DNA from: Flavobacterium sp. WV_118_3
GTDB lineage: Bacteria; Bacteroidota; Bacteroidia; Flavobacteriales; Flavobacteriaceae
Length of the DNA stretch: 64,000 nt
NCBI RefSeq assembly: GCF_039778605.1
Contig: NZ_CP156060.1
Coordinates: forward strand, 3,314,001-3,378,000
Reading direction: 5' to 3'
Shown in pieces: positions 33,710 to 42,606 of the stretch; position 1 is the first letter of the stretch, and the number at the start of each line of letters is the position of its first letter. The position numbers and the translations under genes are program-made. The notes under the pieces were generated by a model, which saw nothing but the letters and a program-made list of their open reading frames with translations, had not been told where the DNA came from and did no database searches.

Positions 33710-34588
33710 ATGAAAATGATAAAATTACTTTTAGCTTTAGTCATTACACCCATAGTGTTGTCGTCTTGTTCCATTAACTATGACGACGGTTATATGGGGA
33801 ATAATGAACCACTTCCGCAACTGATCAACCGTTATGAATTGTGGTATGTGGATTACAACCGGACAACCGGAAACGGAGATATACCTTTTTTGTCACGAGC
33901 TTTTACGATTTCGTTTGTCGATGGAACGTTATTCGCAAATAACAACCTCGTTGGAATCGGTTCCACTGGAAATGGTTTTGGAATTAATATAGGATATTAT
34001 GATTTTTATCCGGAAACCATTCGTTTTTTTCACAATGTTTACGGACAATACAATCTGGAAGTACATCGGTTGAGTGCCAATGAGATTCGTTTGTACGACA
34101 GAAGTCGGAATACGTCTTATTATCTGATTGGTTACCAACGTAACAATTTCAATTATAATAGCTTGTTTTACGATAATATTACCTATTTCTTACAGGAATA
34201 TAAAGCCTGGGAAAAAGTATATACCAGTCAGTATGGGGCTTTAAACGATTTTGATCATGAAAATTTTCTCCAGTTTCTATCCAGTGGAAATAATTTCAGA
34301 TCGTCGCAAAGTGCGCCTGGAACGCCAGTAAATAACATTTATTGGGATTTTACAGGACTATATGGAATCCATAATATCTACGGAAATCCTAATGCGAAAA
34401 ATTTAACATTAGATTATGATTTCTGGGGCAATGAAGCGTTTCGATTAACCGTTATTAATGACAGTAGAATTCGATTGTTTCATCAGGCTTCGGGTACGAC
34501 CTACGAATTTCAGGGAAGAGGATTTATCCAATACCTAAAAGAAGGCGGACAGAAGCGGGTCAAACAGGAGGAACTCAAGTTAAGTTAA
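33710..34588 (+). CDS. flavobacterial lipoprotein of unknown function
   Basis: A 292-residue predicted lipoprotein. The ATG at 33710 gives a clean signal peptide with lipobox LSSC (Cys20); an earlier in-frame ATG at 33617 adds 31 residues that are not signal-like. The mature protein is rich in Asn, Tyr and Phe and looks like a repeated beta-structure: ELWYVDYNRTTGNGDIPF and YWDFTGLYGIHNIYGNP appear to be related halves. Relatives have been labelled nicotinic acid mononucleotide adenylyltransferase, but there is no HxGH nucleotidyltransferase motif, and the real nadD is at 36565. Function unknown. Confidence 0.75.
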   Translation: MKMIKLLLALVITPIVLSSCSINYDDGYMGNNEPLPQLINRYELWYVDYNRTTGNGDIPFLSRAFTISFVDGTLFANNNLVGIGSTGNGFGINIGYYDFYPETIRFFHNVYGQYNLEVHRLSANEIRLYDRSRNTSYYLIGYQRNNFNYNSLFYDNITYFLQEYKAWEKVYTSQYGALNDFDHENFLQFLSSGNNFRSSQSAPGTPVNNIYWDFTGLYGIHNIYGNPNAKNLTLDYDFWGNEAFRLTVINDSRIRLFHQASGTTYEFQGRGFIQYLKEGGQKRVKQEELKLS

Positions 34589-34618
34589 AATAAGTTACTA
34601 TTTTTTGTTTTTGGTGAA

Positions 34619-34658
34619 GAAAGGCGCTCCGGATTTTTTCGGGAGCGCCTTTCGTTTT
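34619..34658 (+). terminator. strong intrinsic terminator, probably bidirectional
   Basis: Stem GAAAGGCGCTCC/GGAGCGCCTTTC and T-run, between the convergent lipoprotein and alcohol dehydrogenase genes. Confidence 0.85.
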
Positions 34659-34675
34659 TTAGAATACGGAAAGGA

Positions 34676-35836
34676 TTAGTAACTCATTTCTACGATTTCG
34701 CGTACTTTTTCAAGCGTGATATTCTGACGCTCGCCCATCGCTTTCCATCCTCTTTCTGCGAAACGGTCTACGATAAAATCGGCTGTTTTTTCATAATCGG
34801 TGGTATAATTGGAAATCTTGGTATCCATTCCCATCGTATGGAAAAACTGAACGGTTTTTTCGATTGCCTGAGTCGCTTTTTCCTCTACGGTTTCACCGGT
34901 TACCTTCCAGATACGCTCACCGTATTGCGCCAGTTTTTCTTTTTTGGTTTCAAACAACACGCGGTATAAGTTTGGACCGATAATCGCCAATGTTCGGGCG
35001 TGGTCAATTTCGTATAAGGCGGTTAGTTCGTGTCCGATCATATGCGTTGCCCAATCGGTTGGAACACCTTTTTGAATTAATCCGTTTAAGGCCATCGTAC
35101 AGCTCCACATAAAATTGGCTGCCAATTTATAGTCGGTTGGATTTTCTACCACATCCGGTCCGATTTCAACTAAGGTTTGTAGGATACCTTCGGCGATACG
35201 ATCCTGTAATAAAGCGTCGTGCGGATAGGTAAGGTATTGTTCCATAACATGCGTAAAGGCATCCACCACACCGTTTTGCAATTGGCGTTTTGGTAAGGAT
35301 GCAATTACCGTAGGGTCACAGATGGAAAATTTCGGGAATAAAGCCGAACCACCAAACGATAGTTTTTCCTGTGTTTCGTTAATCGTGATCACCGCTCCGG
35401 AGTTCATTTCACTTCCCGTAGCCGGTAGGGTTAATACCGTTCCAAATGGCATTGCGTTTTCTTTGATCAATAATCTTTTGTGCAGGATTTCCATTGGATT
35501 TCCGTCGAAATGTACGGCTGCCGATATAAATTTTACACCGTCGATAACGGAACCACCACCAACAGCCAGAATGAAATCCAGTTTTTGTTCGCGGATTACC
35601 GTTACGGCTTTCATTAGGGTTTCGTAACGCGGATTGGGTTCGATACCGCCAAATTCTACGATTTCAAAACCTTGTAAAGCGGTTTTAACCTGATCGTAAA
35701 CACCATTTTTAAAGATGCTTCCACCGCCATATGCCAGTAAAATTCTGCTGTTTTTCGGAACCAACTGTCCTAGTTTTTCCGTTTGCCCTTTTCCAAAAAT
35801 TAAGTTGGTCGGGTTATATAATTCGAAGTTTAACAT
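34676..35836 (-). CDS. yqhD: iron-containing alcohol dehydrogenase, YqhD type
   Basis: A 386-residue group III (iron/zinc) alcohol dehydrogenase. The N-terminal NADPH-binding domain has GGGSIFKNGVYDQV and AVGGGSVIDGVKF (about 38-51 and 94-106). The C-terminal metal site is visible in DAFTHVMEQYLTYP, and ATHMIGHELTALYEIDHARTLAI, with the conserved Asp/His ligands. YqhD-type enzymes reduce toxic short-chain aldehydes with NADPH. The ATG at 35836 is preferred; the next upstream ATG (35854) lies on the promoter box. It is monocistronic. Confidence 0.9.
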   Translation of the reverse strand: MLNFELYNPTNLIFGKGQTEKLGQLVPKNSRILLAYGGGSIFKNGVYDQVKTALQGFEIVEFGGIEPNPRYETLMKAVTVIREQKLDFILAVGGGSVIDGVKFISAAVHFDGNPMEILHKRLLIKENAMPFGTVLTLPATGSEMNSGAVITINETQEKLSFGGSALFPKFSICDPTVIASLPKRQLQNGVVDAFTHVMEQYLTYPHDALLQDRIAEGILQTLVEIGPDVVENPTDYKLAANFMWSCTMALNGLIQKGVPTDWATHMIGHELTALYEIDHARTLAIIGPNLYRVLFETKKEKLAQYGERIWKVTGETVEEKATQAIEKTVQFFHTMGMDTKISNYTTDYEKTADFIVDRFAERGWKAMGERQNITLEKVREIVEMSY

Positions 35837-35851
35837 AGTATGTTTTTTTAA

Positions 35852-35859
35852 CAAAGGTA
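35852..35859 (-). promoter_or_regulatory. -7 box TACCTTTG of the alcohol dehydrogenase gene
   Basis: Minus-strand TAnnTTTG match 15 bp before the start codon at 35836. Confidence 0.55.
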
Positions 35860-36003
35860 TTTAACTGCAAAACGATTGAAGTTAATATAATGATAAAATA
35901 AACTGCCGTTGGTCGGTGGTTTTAATAGATTTATCGATATAATGTATTGATTTTTAAATGTTTGGTGTTTAGTGTGTAAATTTATAGGTAACCAATTAAA
36001 TAC

Positions 36004-36561
36004 ATGATGATGAAAACAATAGTACGCTCACTGCTACTTTGCAGCACCTTGTTGTTCATGGCTGCCTGCGAAAACGAACCGGTTGTTTCCAATTCACCGG
36101 GTTCTGAAATGAACAAAACAGAAAATCTTGTTTTTGATGTTTCCAATGCCTGTTATACTACCGACCTGATGGCGGGACAATTTTACCTTGCCGGGAATGT
36201 TTATGTAAAAATGGATGCGAATAATGTGTATGTGATTTATAATGCTATAAATGACTGGAAAATCAAAGCGACCCATTTGTATGTAGGCGATTGCAATCAG
36301 ATTCCGCAAACAAGTACCGGAAATCCGATTCCGGGAAAATTTCCATTGGCTACGAATAATCCTTCGGGTGTACAACAGGTGGTGTATACGATTGCGAAGT
36401 CCGGATTAGGCGATTGCTTTTGTATTGCAGCACATGCCGAAGTATCCAGACCGGGTCAGAGTGAAACCGCCTGGGCGAAAGGAGATAACTTTCCGGGTAG
36501 TAACTGGGCAATGTTTTTTAGTATTTGTAAATCCAATTGTCTGGATGAAGAACAACACTAA
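36004..36561 (+). CDS. Cys-containing hypothetical lipoprotein
   Basis: A 185-residue predicted lipoprotein; lipobox MAAC with Cys22 when counted from the first of three tandem ATG codons. The mature part carries six further cysteines (NACYT, GDCNQ, GDCFCIAAH, SICKSNC), which could form disulfides outside the cytoplasm. The segment ETAWAKGDNFPGSNWAMFF is a phrase I have seen in several secreted Bacteroidota proteins; I cannot name the domain. It converges on nadD with only 3 bp between stop codons and no hairpin. Function unknown. Confidence 0.7.
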   Translation: MMMKTIVRSLLLCSTLLFMAACENEPVVSNSPGSEMNKTENLVFDVSNACYTTDLMAGQFYLAGNVYVKMDANNVYVIYNAINDWKIKATHLYVGDCNQIPQTSTGNPIPGKFPLATNNPSGVQQVVYTIAKSGLGDCFCIAAHAEVSRPGQSETAWAKGDNFPGSNWAMFFSICKSNCLDEEQH

Positions 36562-36564
36562 TGA

Positions 36565-37146
36565 TTACTTTTTATAGAATAGGTTGTGGTCGATGTATTC
36601 CCATACTTTAACCGGTAACATTGGTTTGATGTTTTTACCGTTTTTGATATTGTCGCGAATAAACGTTGCGGACAATTCAATTACCGGAGCGCCAACCCTA
36701 TGGATTTTCGGATGGTTGATAAATTCACCGGAGATTACTTCGGATGAAATCCGCGGATAAACAAAAATAGTGTGGTTTTGAAGGATTATTTCGTAGTTCT
36801 TCCATTTGTGAAGTGAATTCAGGTTGTCTTCACCCATAATCAGAGAAAATTCATGGTTTGGGTATTTCTCCTGTAAATGCGCCAATGTGTTTACCGTATA
36901 ATTGGGTGAAGACAGCTTGAATTCTATATCGGAAGGCTTTATTTTGGGATAGTCTTCGGTTGCCAGAAAAACCATTTGCAGGCGATGGTAGTCGTCCAGC
37001 AAACTATTTTTCTTTTTGTGTGGATTATGTGGCGTTACAACCATCCATATCTGGTCCATATCGGTGTTTTCCGCCATATGATTGGCGATGATCAGATGTC
37101 CGATATGAATGGGATTGAAAGTTCCGAAATAAAGCCCTATTTTCAT
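36565..37146 (-). CDS. nadD: nicotinate-nucleotide adenylyltransferase
   Basis: A 193-residue enzyme that adenylates nicotinate mononucleotide in NAD synthesis. The nucleotidyltransferase motif GTFNPIHIGHLIIA is at 8-21, and ELSATFIRDNIKNG near the C-terminus matches the ISSTxIR region. It is the last gene of the yicC-gmk-nadD operon, 14 bp after gmk, an arrangement I recall as common in Bacteroidota. Confidence 0.95.
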   Translation of the reverse strand: MKIGLYFGTFNPIHIGHLIIANHMAENTDMDQIWMVVTPHNPHKKKNSLLDDYHRLQMVFLATEDYPKIKPSDIEFKLSSPNYTVNTLAHLQEKYPNHEFSLIMGEDNLNSLHKWKNYEIILQNHTIFVYPRISSEVISGEFINHPKIHRVGAPVIELSATFIRDNIKNGKNIKPMLPVKVWEYIDHNLFYKK

Positions 37147-37160
37147 GGGAGTTGTATTGC

Positions 37161-37733
37161 TTATTGCACGAAATCGCGAACCAGTTCGTAAGCCTCCTGT
37201 TTGGCGGTATCGAGATCGTAATTTTTAATGATTCGGTCAAATTGTGGCGCCGTAGCCAGTTCTACCGACGCTTTGGCGATACGCATGTTGATTTTATCTT
37301 CGCTTTCGGTGGAACGTTTTTTCAAGCGGATTTTCAGTTCGTCGATACTTGGCGGTTTAACAAAAACAGCTAAGGTTTGCTCCGGGAATTTTTTCTTGAT
37401 ACGCAATCCGCCGGCTACATCGATGTCGAAAATAACATTCTTGCCTTTGGCCCAGATGCGTTCGACTTCGGTTTTTAGCGTACCGTAAAAATTATCGCGG
37501 TATACTTCTTCCCATTCCAGGAAGTCTTCGGCTTTGATATGTTTTTTAAAATTTTCGAGTGAAATAAAATAATAGTCGGTTCCGTCGATCTCTTCACCTC
37601 TCGGTGCGCGGGACGTAGCCGATATGGAAAATTCCAGGTTTAAATCGTCTTTCCCTAATAAATGTCTGACAATGGTTGTTTTTCCCGAACCCGATGGTGC
37701 CGAGAAAACAATTAATTTTCCTCCTGTATTCAT
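37161..37733 (-). CDS. gmk: guanylate kinase
   Basis: A 190-residue enzyme phosphorylating GMP to GDP. The P-loop APSGSGKTT is at 12-20, the GMP-binding segment TSRAPRGEEIDGTDYYFIS follows, and the length is that of the family. It is located 23 bp after yicC and 14 bp before nadD. No anomalies. Confidence 0.96.
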   Translation of the reverse strand: MNTGGKLIVFSAPSGSGKTTIVRHLLGKDDLNLEFSISATSRAPRGEEIDGTDYYFISLENFKKHIKAEDFLEWEEVYRDNFYGTLKTEVERIWAKGKNVIFDIDVAGGLRIKKKFPEQTLAVFVKPPSIDELKIRLKKRSTESEDKINMRIAKASVELATAPQFDRIIKNYDLDTAKQEAYELVRDFVQ

Positions 37734-37756
37734 TGTTGTATTGTTGGGTACCGTAG

Positions 37757-38617
37757 TTATAAAACGTTTAGTACTTGTTCTTTAATTTTTTCTAATTCGT
37801 CTTTCATCTGTACCACCAGTTTTTGCATGCCGGCATGGTTGGATTTGGATCCCATGGTGTTGATTTCACGGCCCATTTCCTGGGTGATAAAACCAAGTTT
37901 ACGTCCGTTGGCTTCACTTCCGGAAAGGGTTTCCAGAAAATAATCCAAATGGTTGCCCAAACGAACTTTTTCTTCGGTGATATCCAGTTTTTCCAGATAA
38001 TAGATTAATTCCTGTTCAAAACGATTTTCGTCAACATTGGCTTGCAATTCGGTGATGGCATTTTGAAGTCGCTCTTTGATCAGCTGGATTCGTTCCGGAT
38101 CCAATAAAAGTGCCTGTTCCATAAACGAACGGATATTGCCAATTCGCAAACGGAATTCTTTTTCCAATGAAGCTCCTTCGTCTTTTCTGAAATTGTTAAT
38201 GTTTACCAATGCTTCGTTAATAACCGACTGAATCTGTTGCCATTCGTTTTCGTCAATTTCGTCTCTTTCGGTTTTTAAAGCATCGGGCATCCGTACGGCC
38301 ATTTTCATCAATTCCGTAGCATCGGCTTCCGGTAAAATGTCCCGCATCTGACGGATATACGCTTTTACAATCGGAGCATTCACTTTGGTAGAAGTCTCTT
38401 CTCCTGTTACTTCAATATACATCGAGAAATCCACCTTACCGCGTTCCAGTTGCTGTGCGATCTGGTTGCGAAGTCCCAGTTCCATTTCACGGAAAACAGA
38501 CGGCATACGAACATTAAGATCCAGTCCTTTACTGTTTAAGGATTTGATTTCTATGGTAATTTTCTTGGTTGGCAATTGCAGTGATGCTTTACCAAAACCC
38601 GTCATCGATTGTATCAT
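37757..38617 (-). CDS. YicC-family endoribonuclease
   Basis: A 286-residue protein with the family opening MIQSMTGFGKASL and a long helical middle with a conserved C-terminal LGFITQEMGREINTMGSKS (about 241-259). E. coli YicC is an endoribonuclease taking part in degradation of small RNA. It is first in the yicC-gmk-nadD operon; the -7 box at 38636 lies 19 bp upstream. Confidence 0.92.
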   Translation of the reverse strand: MIQSMTGFGKASLQLPTKKITIEIKSLNSKGLDLNVRMPSVFREMELGLRNQIAQQLERGKVDFSMYIEVTGEETSTKVNAPIVKAYIRQMRDILPEADATELMKMAVRMPDALKTERDEIDENEWQQIQSVINEALVNINNFRKDEGASLEKEFRLRIGNIRSFMEQALLLDPERIQLIKERLQNAITELQANVDENRFEQELIYYLEKLDITEEKVRLGNHLDYFLETLSGSEANGRKLGFITQEMGREINTMGSKSNHAGMQKLVVQMKDELEKIKEQVLNVL

Positions 38618-38635
38618 ATAAAAATGTAATAGCTA

Positions 38636-38643
38636 CAAATGTA
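38636..38643 (-). promoter_or_regulatory. -7 box TACATTTG of the yicC-gmk-nadD operon
   Basis: Minus-strand TAnnTTTG match 18 bp before the yicC start codon. Confidence 0.6.
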
Positions 38644-38671
38644 CTAAAAAGAGTTTAGTCTGTTAAAAAAC

Positions 38672-39598
38672 TTAATCAAAGCCTTTTGATTCCGTTGGTT
38701 TTACTTTTTTCTGAGTAACGAGATAGACCCCGGTAAAAATCAGTAAAGACGAGCCGGTTTTAACCCAGCTTAATTCGTCTTTTCCCAATCCGATAGCAAA
38801 AACGGAAGCGAAAAACGGTTGCAGGTAAATAAAAACGGCTACCGTGGTAGGTTTTAATTCCCGCATGGATAGTAGGTTTAGTAAATAGGTTAAAAAAGTC
38901 GAAATCACGATCACAAAACCGATTTTCCAGTAAATGTCAAACGGAACGGAAGGCCAGTCGATTTGACGAAATTCCTGCCAGCCAAATGGAATGACCATCA
39001 GAAATCCAAACAGGTAAATCCATTTTACAAAGGCGTAGGCACTGTATTTATCCATTAATTTTTTAACCAGAATCAGATAAAAGCCATAGGATACCGCGTT
39101 GATAAAGACCAAAAAGTTACCCAAAGCAGCATTTGGCGCATTGATCATCGATCGTCCGTATAAAATCAAAAGTAAGGTTCCGGCCAATCCGAGGATAATT
39201 CCGAAAATCTTTTGACGCTGCATTTTTTCTTTCATGATAAAAGCCGACAAAACCAAAACGATCATTGGGGTGGTCACCATTAAGACGGCACCCATAATCG
39301 GAGAGGTATAACTCAGTCCTTTAAAAAAGGTGAGCATATTAAAAGCCACACCAAAAAATGCCGCAGCGATAATTCGTGGGAAATCTTTTAAGTCGATTTT
39401 CTGACTTTGTGACGGATTCGCCAGTGCCATGCCGAGTGCGGTAAGCCAGAATAATACAGTCGAACCGCCAACGCGCATAAAAATAAAACCGAACGCATCC
39501 ACATACGTCGGCATCACATCTTTGGCGATAGTAAATGTAACACCATAAATGATCGCTACCGTCCAGGCAGCCATCAAAGCATAGGTTCGTTTGCTCAT
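38672..39598 (-). CDS. EamA-family (DMT) transporter
   Basis: A 308-residue drug/metabolite-transporter superfamily protein with ten predicted helices in two EamA halves (about 5-145 and 155-300). Segments such as TWTVAIIYGVTFTIAKDVMP-like openings and FLTYLLNLLSMRELKPTTVAVFIYLQPFFASVFAI are typical. Substrates in this family are metabolites or amino acids and cannot be deduced. The start codon abuts the stop codon of the ArsC-like gene upstream, so they are co-transcribed. Confidence 0.88.
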   Translation of the reverse strand: MSKRTYALMAAWTVAIIYGVTFTIAKDVMPTYVDAFGFIFMRVGGSTVLFWLTALGMALANPSQSQKIDLKDFPRIIAAAFFGVAFNMLTFFKGLSYTSPIMGAVLMVTTPMIVLVLSAFIMKEKMQRQKIFGIILGLAGTLLLILYGRSMINAPNAALGNFLVFINAVSYGFYLILVKKLMDKYSAYAFVKWIYLFGFLMVIPFGWQEFRQIDWPSVPFDIYWKIGFVIVISTFLTYLLNLLSMRELKPTTVAVFIYLQPFFASVFAIGLGKDELSWVKTGSSLLIFTGVYLVTQKKVKPTESKGFD

Positions 39599-39949
39599 TT
39601 AGCTTACAAAAGCAATCGCTGCTTCGATTACTTTGGGACTATTGCCTACAAATGCTTTTCCGTCGGCCAAAATAACCGGACGGTTTAAAAAGGTATAGTG
39701 TTCCAGTATATAGCGTTTAAAATCCGGTTCGGACAAGGTCTCATTTTTAAGACCCATTTCTTTATAGAGTTTGGCTCTTTTGCTAAACAGTGTTTCATAA
39801 CTGCCTGTTAGCGCATGAATTTCCTCCAGTTGCTTTACGGTAATCGGACTTTCTTTGATGTCTTGTAATACAAAGGTATCCAGATTGGGAATTGTTTTTA
39901 AAATGCGCTTACAGGTATCGCAGGTTTTTAAATAGTATATTTTTCTCAT
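39599..39949 (-). CDS. ArsC/Spx-like thioredoxin-fold protein
   Basis: A 116-residue small protein of the ArsC family with the motif KTCDTC (Cys10, Cys13) and a later GNSPKVIEAAIAFV end. The start at 39949 is used because the earlier ATG at 39979 lies on the promoter. A CxxC is present in place of the single-Cys CX5R-like site of true arsenate reductases, and there are no ars genes around, so arsenate reduction is doubtful. A Spx- or YffB-like role in thiol redox is as likely. It is coupled to the EamA transporter. Confidence 0.82.
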   Translation of the reverse strand: MRKIYYLKTCDTCKRILKTIPNLDTFVLQDIKESPITVKQLEEIHALTGSYETLFSKRAKLYKEMGLKNETLSEPDFKRYILEHYTFLNRPVILADGKAFVGNSPKVIEAAIAFVS

Positions 39950-39976
39950 GGTATGTTCCGTGCTATAATACAGCTG

Positions 39977-39984
39977 CAAAAATA
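39977..39984 (-). promoter_or_regulatory. -7 box TATTTTTG of the ArsC-like/EamA unit
   Basis: Minus-strand TAnnTTTG match 27 bp before the start codon at 39949. Confidence 0.55.
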
Positions 39985-40096
39985 ACGATAAACCGAAGAA
40001 ATAACAGATAGAATAGCCTATATTTTAGTTGGTAAAAAAATAAATAAGGCTGTTTTTCGAATAGGACTTTTACCTACATTAGCGAAAAAACAAAAC

Positions 40097-40552
40097 ATGA
40101 AAACAAGCTTTGAAATCACCCGAATGAACCGTCGGAAACTACTGGATGTGCTGGAAAATAATACACTCGAGCAGTTAAATAAAGTTCCGGAAGGATTTAG
40201 TAATAACCTAATCTGGAATATCGCACATATTGTAGTTGTACAGCAAATGCTGGTTTATAAATTGTCGGGATTGCCAATGCAGATTTCGGATGCGATGGTG
40301 GATACCTATAAACGCGGAACCAAACCGGAAGCCGATGTGACAGCCGATGAGGTTGAAACCATCAAACAATTGTTGACGTCAACAGTCGATCAAACGGAAG
40401 CCGATTATAACGCGGGAATTTTCCGTGATTATACTGACTTTACCACTATGTCGGGTTTTGTGATTACCAATGCGCAACAGGCAATTGAATTTAACAATTA
40501 CCACGAAGGAATTCATGTTGGGATTATGATGAGTATCCGAAAATTTATTTAA
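40097..40552 (+). CDS. DinB-family protein
   Basis: A 151-residue four-helix-bundle protein of the DinB/YfiT superfamily. The helix 2 region NNLIWNIAHIVVVQQMLVYKLSG and the last helix NNYHEGIHVGIMMSIRKF supply the usual metal-binding histidines (one His in each visible). Family members are metal-dependent thiol transferases or have unknown activity. Its stop codon overlaps the convergent DUF3298 gene by 8 bp, and no terminator hairpin separates them. Confidence 0.85.
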   Translation: MKTSFEITRMNRRKLLDVLENNTLEQLNKVPEGFSNNLIWNIAHIVVVQQMLVYKLSGLPMQISDAMVDTYKRGTKPEADVTADEVETIKQLLTSTVDQTEADYNAGIFRDYTDFTTMSGFVITNAQQAIEFNNYHEGIHVGIMMSIRKFI

Positions 40553-41294
40553 GAATCAGGTACGGTTTTATACTGTCATACGGTAATAACAATTCTCTCG
40601 GACCATCGACATAGGGAGCAATTTCATAGGTGTTATAGTATAAAACCAATCCTTTTTCGGAAAAGATATAGGTTTCCGGAAGCTGGAAGACTTCGTTTTC
40701 GAACATCAGTCCGTTTTCGTTAATCGGTTTTCCGGCCGGAATATTGAATTTTTCACGGAATTTCTTTTCGGCATACGCCTGAAAACCTTTTTTGTCTTTT
40801 ATAAAGCCTTCCGTAGGAATAACTTTTCCGGTTTTCGGTTGTAATATTATTGAACGTACACCGGAATAGCCATGTGCACCTCCGGTAAACGTATAATGTT
40901 TTAAGGTGATGTTAATGATGTTTTCCGAATGGTAAACCACTTCGCCTTCAACGGTTGCTTCCCAGGCCGGCATCTTGTCGTTTGGAAACTGAGCGATCAG
41001 GTCGGTATACGATTTTACAAAATTTTCCATCAATTCCTGATAGTTGGAAGCTGTATACGGTTGTTCTCCAAAATAAACAATCTCGCGAACGGTGTTAAAT
41101 ACCGCATTATTAATACTGTCTTCTGTAACCGGGCTGTTTTCAGCTATCGGAACCTTTATTTTTACCTGAGTGCACGTAGAATCACACGGCTTTTTACTCT
41201 GCTTTTCATAAGTGATATTTTCGAATTGCAATTCCTTTTTTTCGCAGCTAGCAACGAAAAGTCCGATAAGTAGAAAATAAACGATCTGTTTCAT
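40545..41294 (-). CDS. DUF3298/DUF4163 lipoprotein (RsiV-like)
   Basis: A 249-residue predicted lipoprotein; lipobox VASC with Cys17. After a linker, residues about 28-120 form a DUF4163-like domain (ITYEKQSKKPCDSTCTQVKIKVP) and about 130-249 the DUF3298 domain (HYTFTGGAHGYSGVRSIILQ, KGLVLYYNTYEIAPYVDGPRELLLPY). Such domains occur in the extracytoplasmic part of the anti-sigma factor RsiV, which binds lysozyme. Here the protein has no cytosolic anti-sigma part, so it is a free lipoprotein and its ligand is unknown. Confidence 0.85.
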   Translation of the reverse strand: MKQIVYFLLIGLFVASCEKKELQFENITYEKQSKKPCDSTCTQVKIKVPIAENSPVTEDSINNAVFNTVREIVYFGEQPYTASNYQELMENFVKSYTDLIAQFPNDKMPAWEATVEGEVVYHSENIINITLKHYTFTGGAHGYSGVRSIILQPKTGKVIPTEGFIKDKKGFQAYAEKKFREKFNIPAGKPINENGLMFENEVFQLPETYIFSEKGLVLYYNTYEIAPYVDGPRELLLPYDSIKPYLILK

Positions 41295-41358
41295 GGTAAA
41301 AATGTGTTAATAATATATAAAGGTACGGCTTTCTGTGCGGTTGACAGAAAATAAAAAG

Positions 41359-41366
41359 TAAATTTG
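41359..41366 (+). promoter_or_regulatory. -7 box TAAATTTG of the trans-sulfuration gene
   Basis: TAnnTTTG match 34 bp before the ATG at 41400, with TTGACA at 41341-41346 just upstream. Confidence 0.6.
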
Positions 41367-41399
41367 CTTAGTTTATACGATAAAAATCACAAAAAAGAT

Positions 41400-42545
41400 A
41401 TGAAATTTAATACAAAAGCAATACACGGAGGACAACATCACGACCCGAGTACGGGAGCCGTTATGCCACCGGTATATCAGACATCGACCTATGTGCAAAC
41501 CAGTCCGGGTGTTCCTTTAAATGAATACGAATACAGCCGCGCGGCAAACCCGACAAGAACGGCTTTGGAAAACGCATTGGCCAGTATTGAAAACGGAACC
41601 CGTGGTTTGGCATTTTCGTCCGGATTGGCGGCAACCGATTGCGTACTTCGCTCGTTAAAAGCCGGTGATGAGGTAATCGCAATGGACGATTTATATGGCG
41701 GAACCTACCGTATGTTTACCCGTATTTATAAGGATTCCGGAATCGTTTTCCATTTTGTGGATATGAATGACCTGAATAAATTCGAATCCCTTATCAATGC
41801 CAATACGAAACTGGTTTGGGTGGAAACGCCAACAAACCCCTTGATGAAACTGGCGGATATTGCTGCGATTGCTACCATCACGAAAAAACATAAAATCCTT
41901 TTTGCAGTGGATAATACTTTTGCAACACCATATTTGCAAAAACCATTGGATTTGGGTGCGGATATCGTAATGCATTCGGCTACAAAATACCTTGGCGGAC
42001 ATTCGGATGTTATTGCCGGAGCGTTAATTGTAAAAGATAAAGAATTAGGCGATCAGTTGCATTTTCAACAGTTTGCTACCGGAGCAACTTTAGGACCTCA
42101 GGATTCCTTTTTAGTCTTACGCGGAATCAAAACCTTACACCTTCGTGTGCAAAGACATTGTGAAAACGGTGAAAAAGTAGCGGAGTTTCTTTTAAATCAT
42201 CCGAAAGTGGAAAAAGTATATTACCCGGGACTACCGTCGCATCCGTTCCATGAAATTGCCAAAAAACAAATGATGGGTGGTTTTGGCGGAATGGTAACCT
42301 TCACGTTTAAATCCGGTAAAAAAGAAGATGCCATTGACTTCCTGGAAAAAGTAAAAGTATTTACACTGGCGGAATCTTTAGGGGGTGTGGAATCGTTAGC
42401 CAATCACCCGGCTTTAATGACACATGCTTCTATTCCGGAAGACAAACGTAAGGAAATCGGTATTTCTGATGACCTGGTTCGATTGAGTGTAGGCGTAGAA
42501 GATATTGAAGATCTGATTGAAGATTTAAAACAGGCATTAGCTTAA
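41400..42545 (+). CDS. PLP-dependent cystathionine gamma-synthase/lyase
   Basis: A 381-residue member of the Cys/Met metabolism PLP enzyme family. Visible are YEYSRAANPTRTALE (substrate/PLP region), GLAFSSGLAATD, DDLYGGTYRMF, VETPTNPLM, DNTFATPYLQKPLDLGAD and the PLP lysine in MHSATKYLGGHSDVIAG (about 194-210). The length and GLAESLGGVESL-type C-terminal region fit cystathionine gamma-synthase or gamma-lyase; the sequence alone does not decide between the two. The ATG at 41400 is chosen over an upstream one at 41364, which overlaps the promoter box. It is monocistronic with a strong terminator. Confidence 0.9.
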   Translation: MKFNTKAIHGGQHHDPSTGAVMPPVYQTSTYVQTSPGVPLNEYEYSRAANPTRTALENALASIENGTRGLAFSSGLAATDCVLRSLKAGDEVIAMDDLYGGTYRMFTRIYKDSGIVFHFVDMNDLNKFESLINANTKLVWVETPTNPLMKLADIAAIATITKKHKILFAVDNTFATPYLQKPLDLGADIVMHSATKYLGGHSDVIAGALIVKDKELGDQLHFQQFATGATLGPQDSFLVLRGIKTLHLRVQRHCENGEKVAEFLLNHPKVEKVYYPGLPSHPFHEIAKKQMMGGFGGMVTFTFKSGKKEDAIDFLEKVKVFTLAESLGGVESLANHPALMTHASIPEDKRKEIGISDDLVRLSVGVEDIEDLIEDLKQALA

Positions 42546-42550
42546 ATAAA

Positions 42551-42582
42551 AAAAACCGGGATTCTGAAATCCCGGTTTTTTT
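42551..42582 (+). terminator. intrinsic terminator, convergent
   Basis: Stem AAAAACCGGGATT/AATCCCGGTTTTT with loop CTGA and flanking A/T runs. It serves both the trans-sulfuration gene and the convergent barrel protein gene. Confidence 0.9.
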
Positions 42583-42606
42583 TATTTTATGATCAATATT
42601 TTTATA

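Noticed and set aside
33710..34588. Labelling the lipoprotein as a nicotinate mononucleotide adenylyltransferase.
   Set aside because: There is no nucleotidyltransferase motif, it is a lipoprotein, and the true nadD is at 36565-37146.
39599..39949. Arsenate reductase (arsC) as a firm call.
   Set aside because: The active site is CDTC rather than the usual single-Cys ArsC site and there are no arsenic genes nearby; kept as ArsC/Spx-like.
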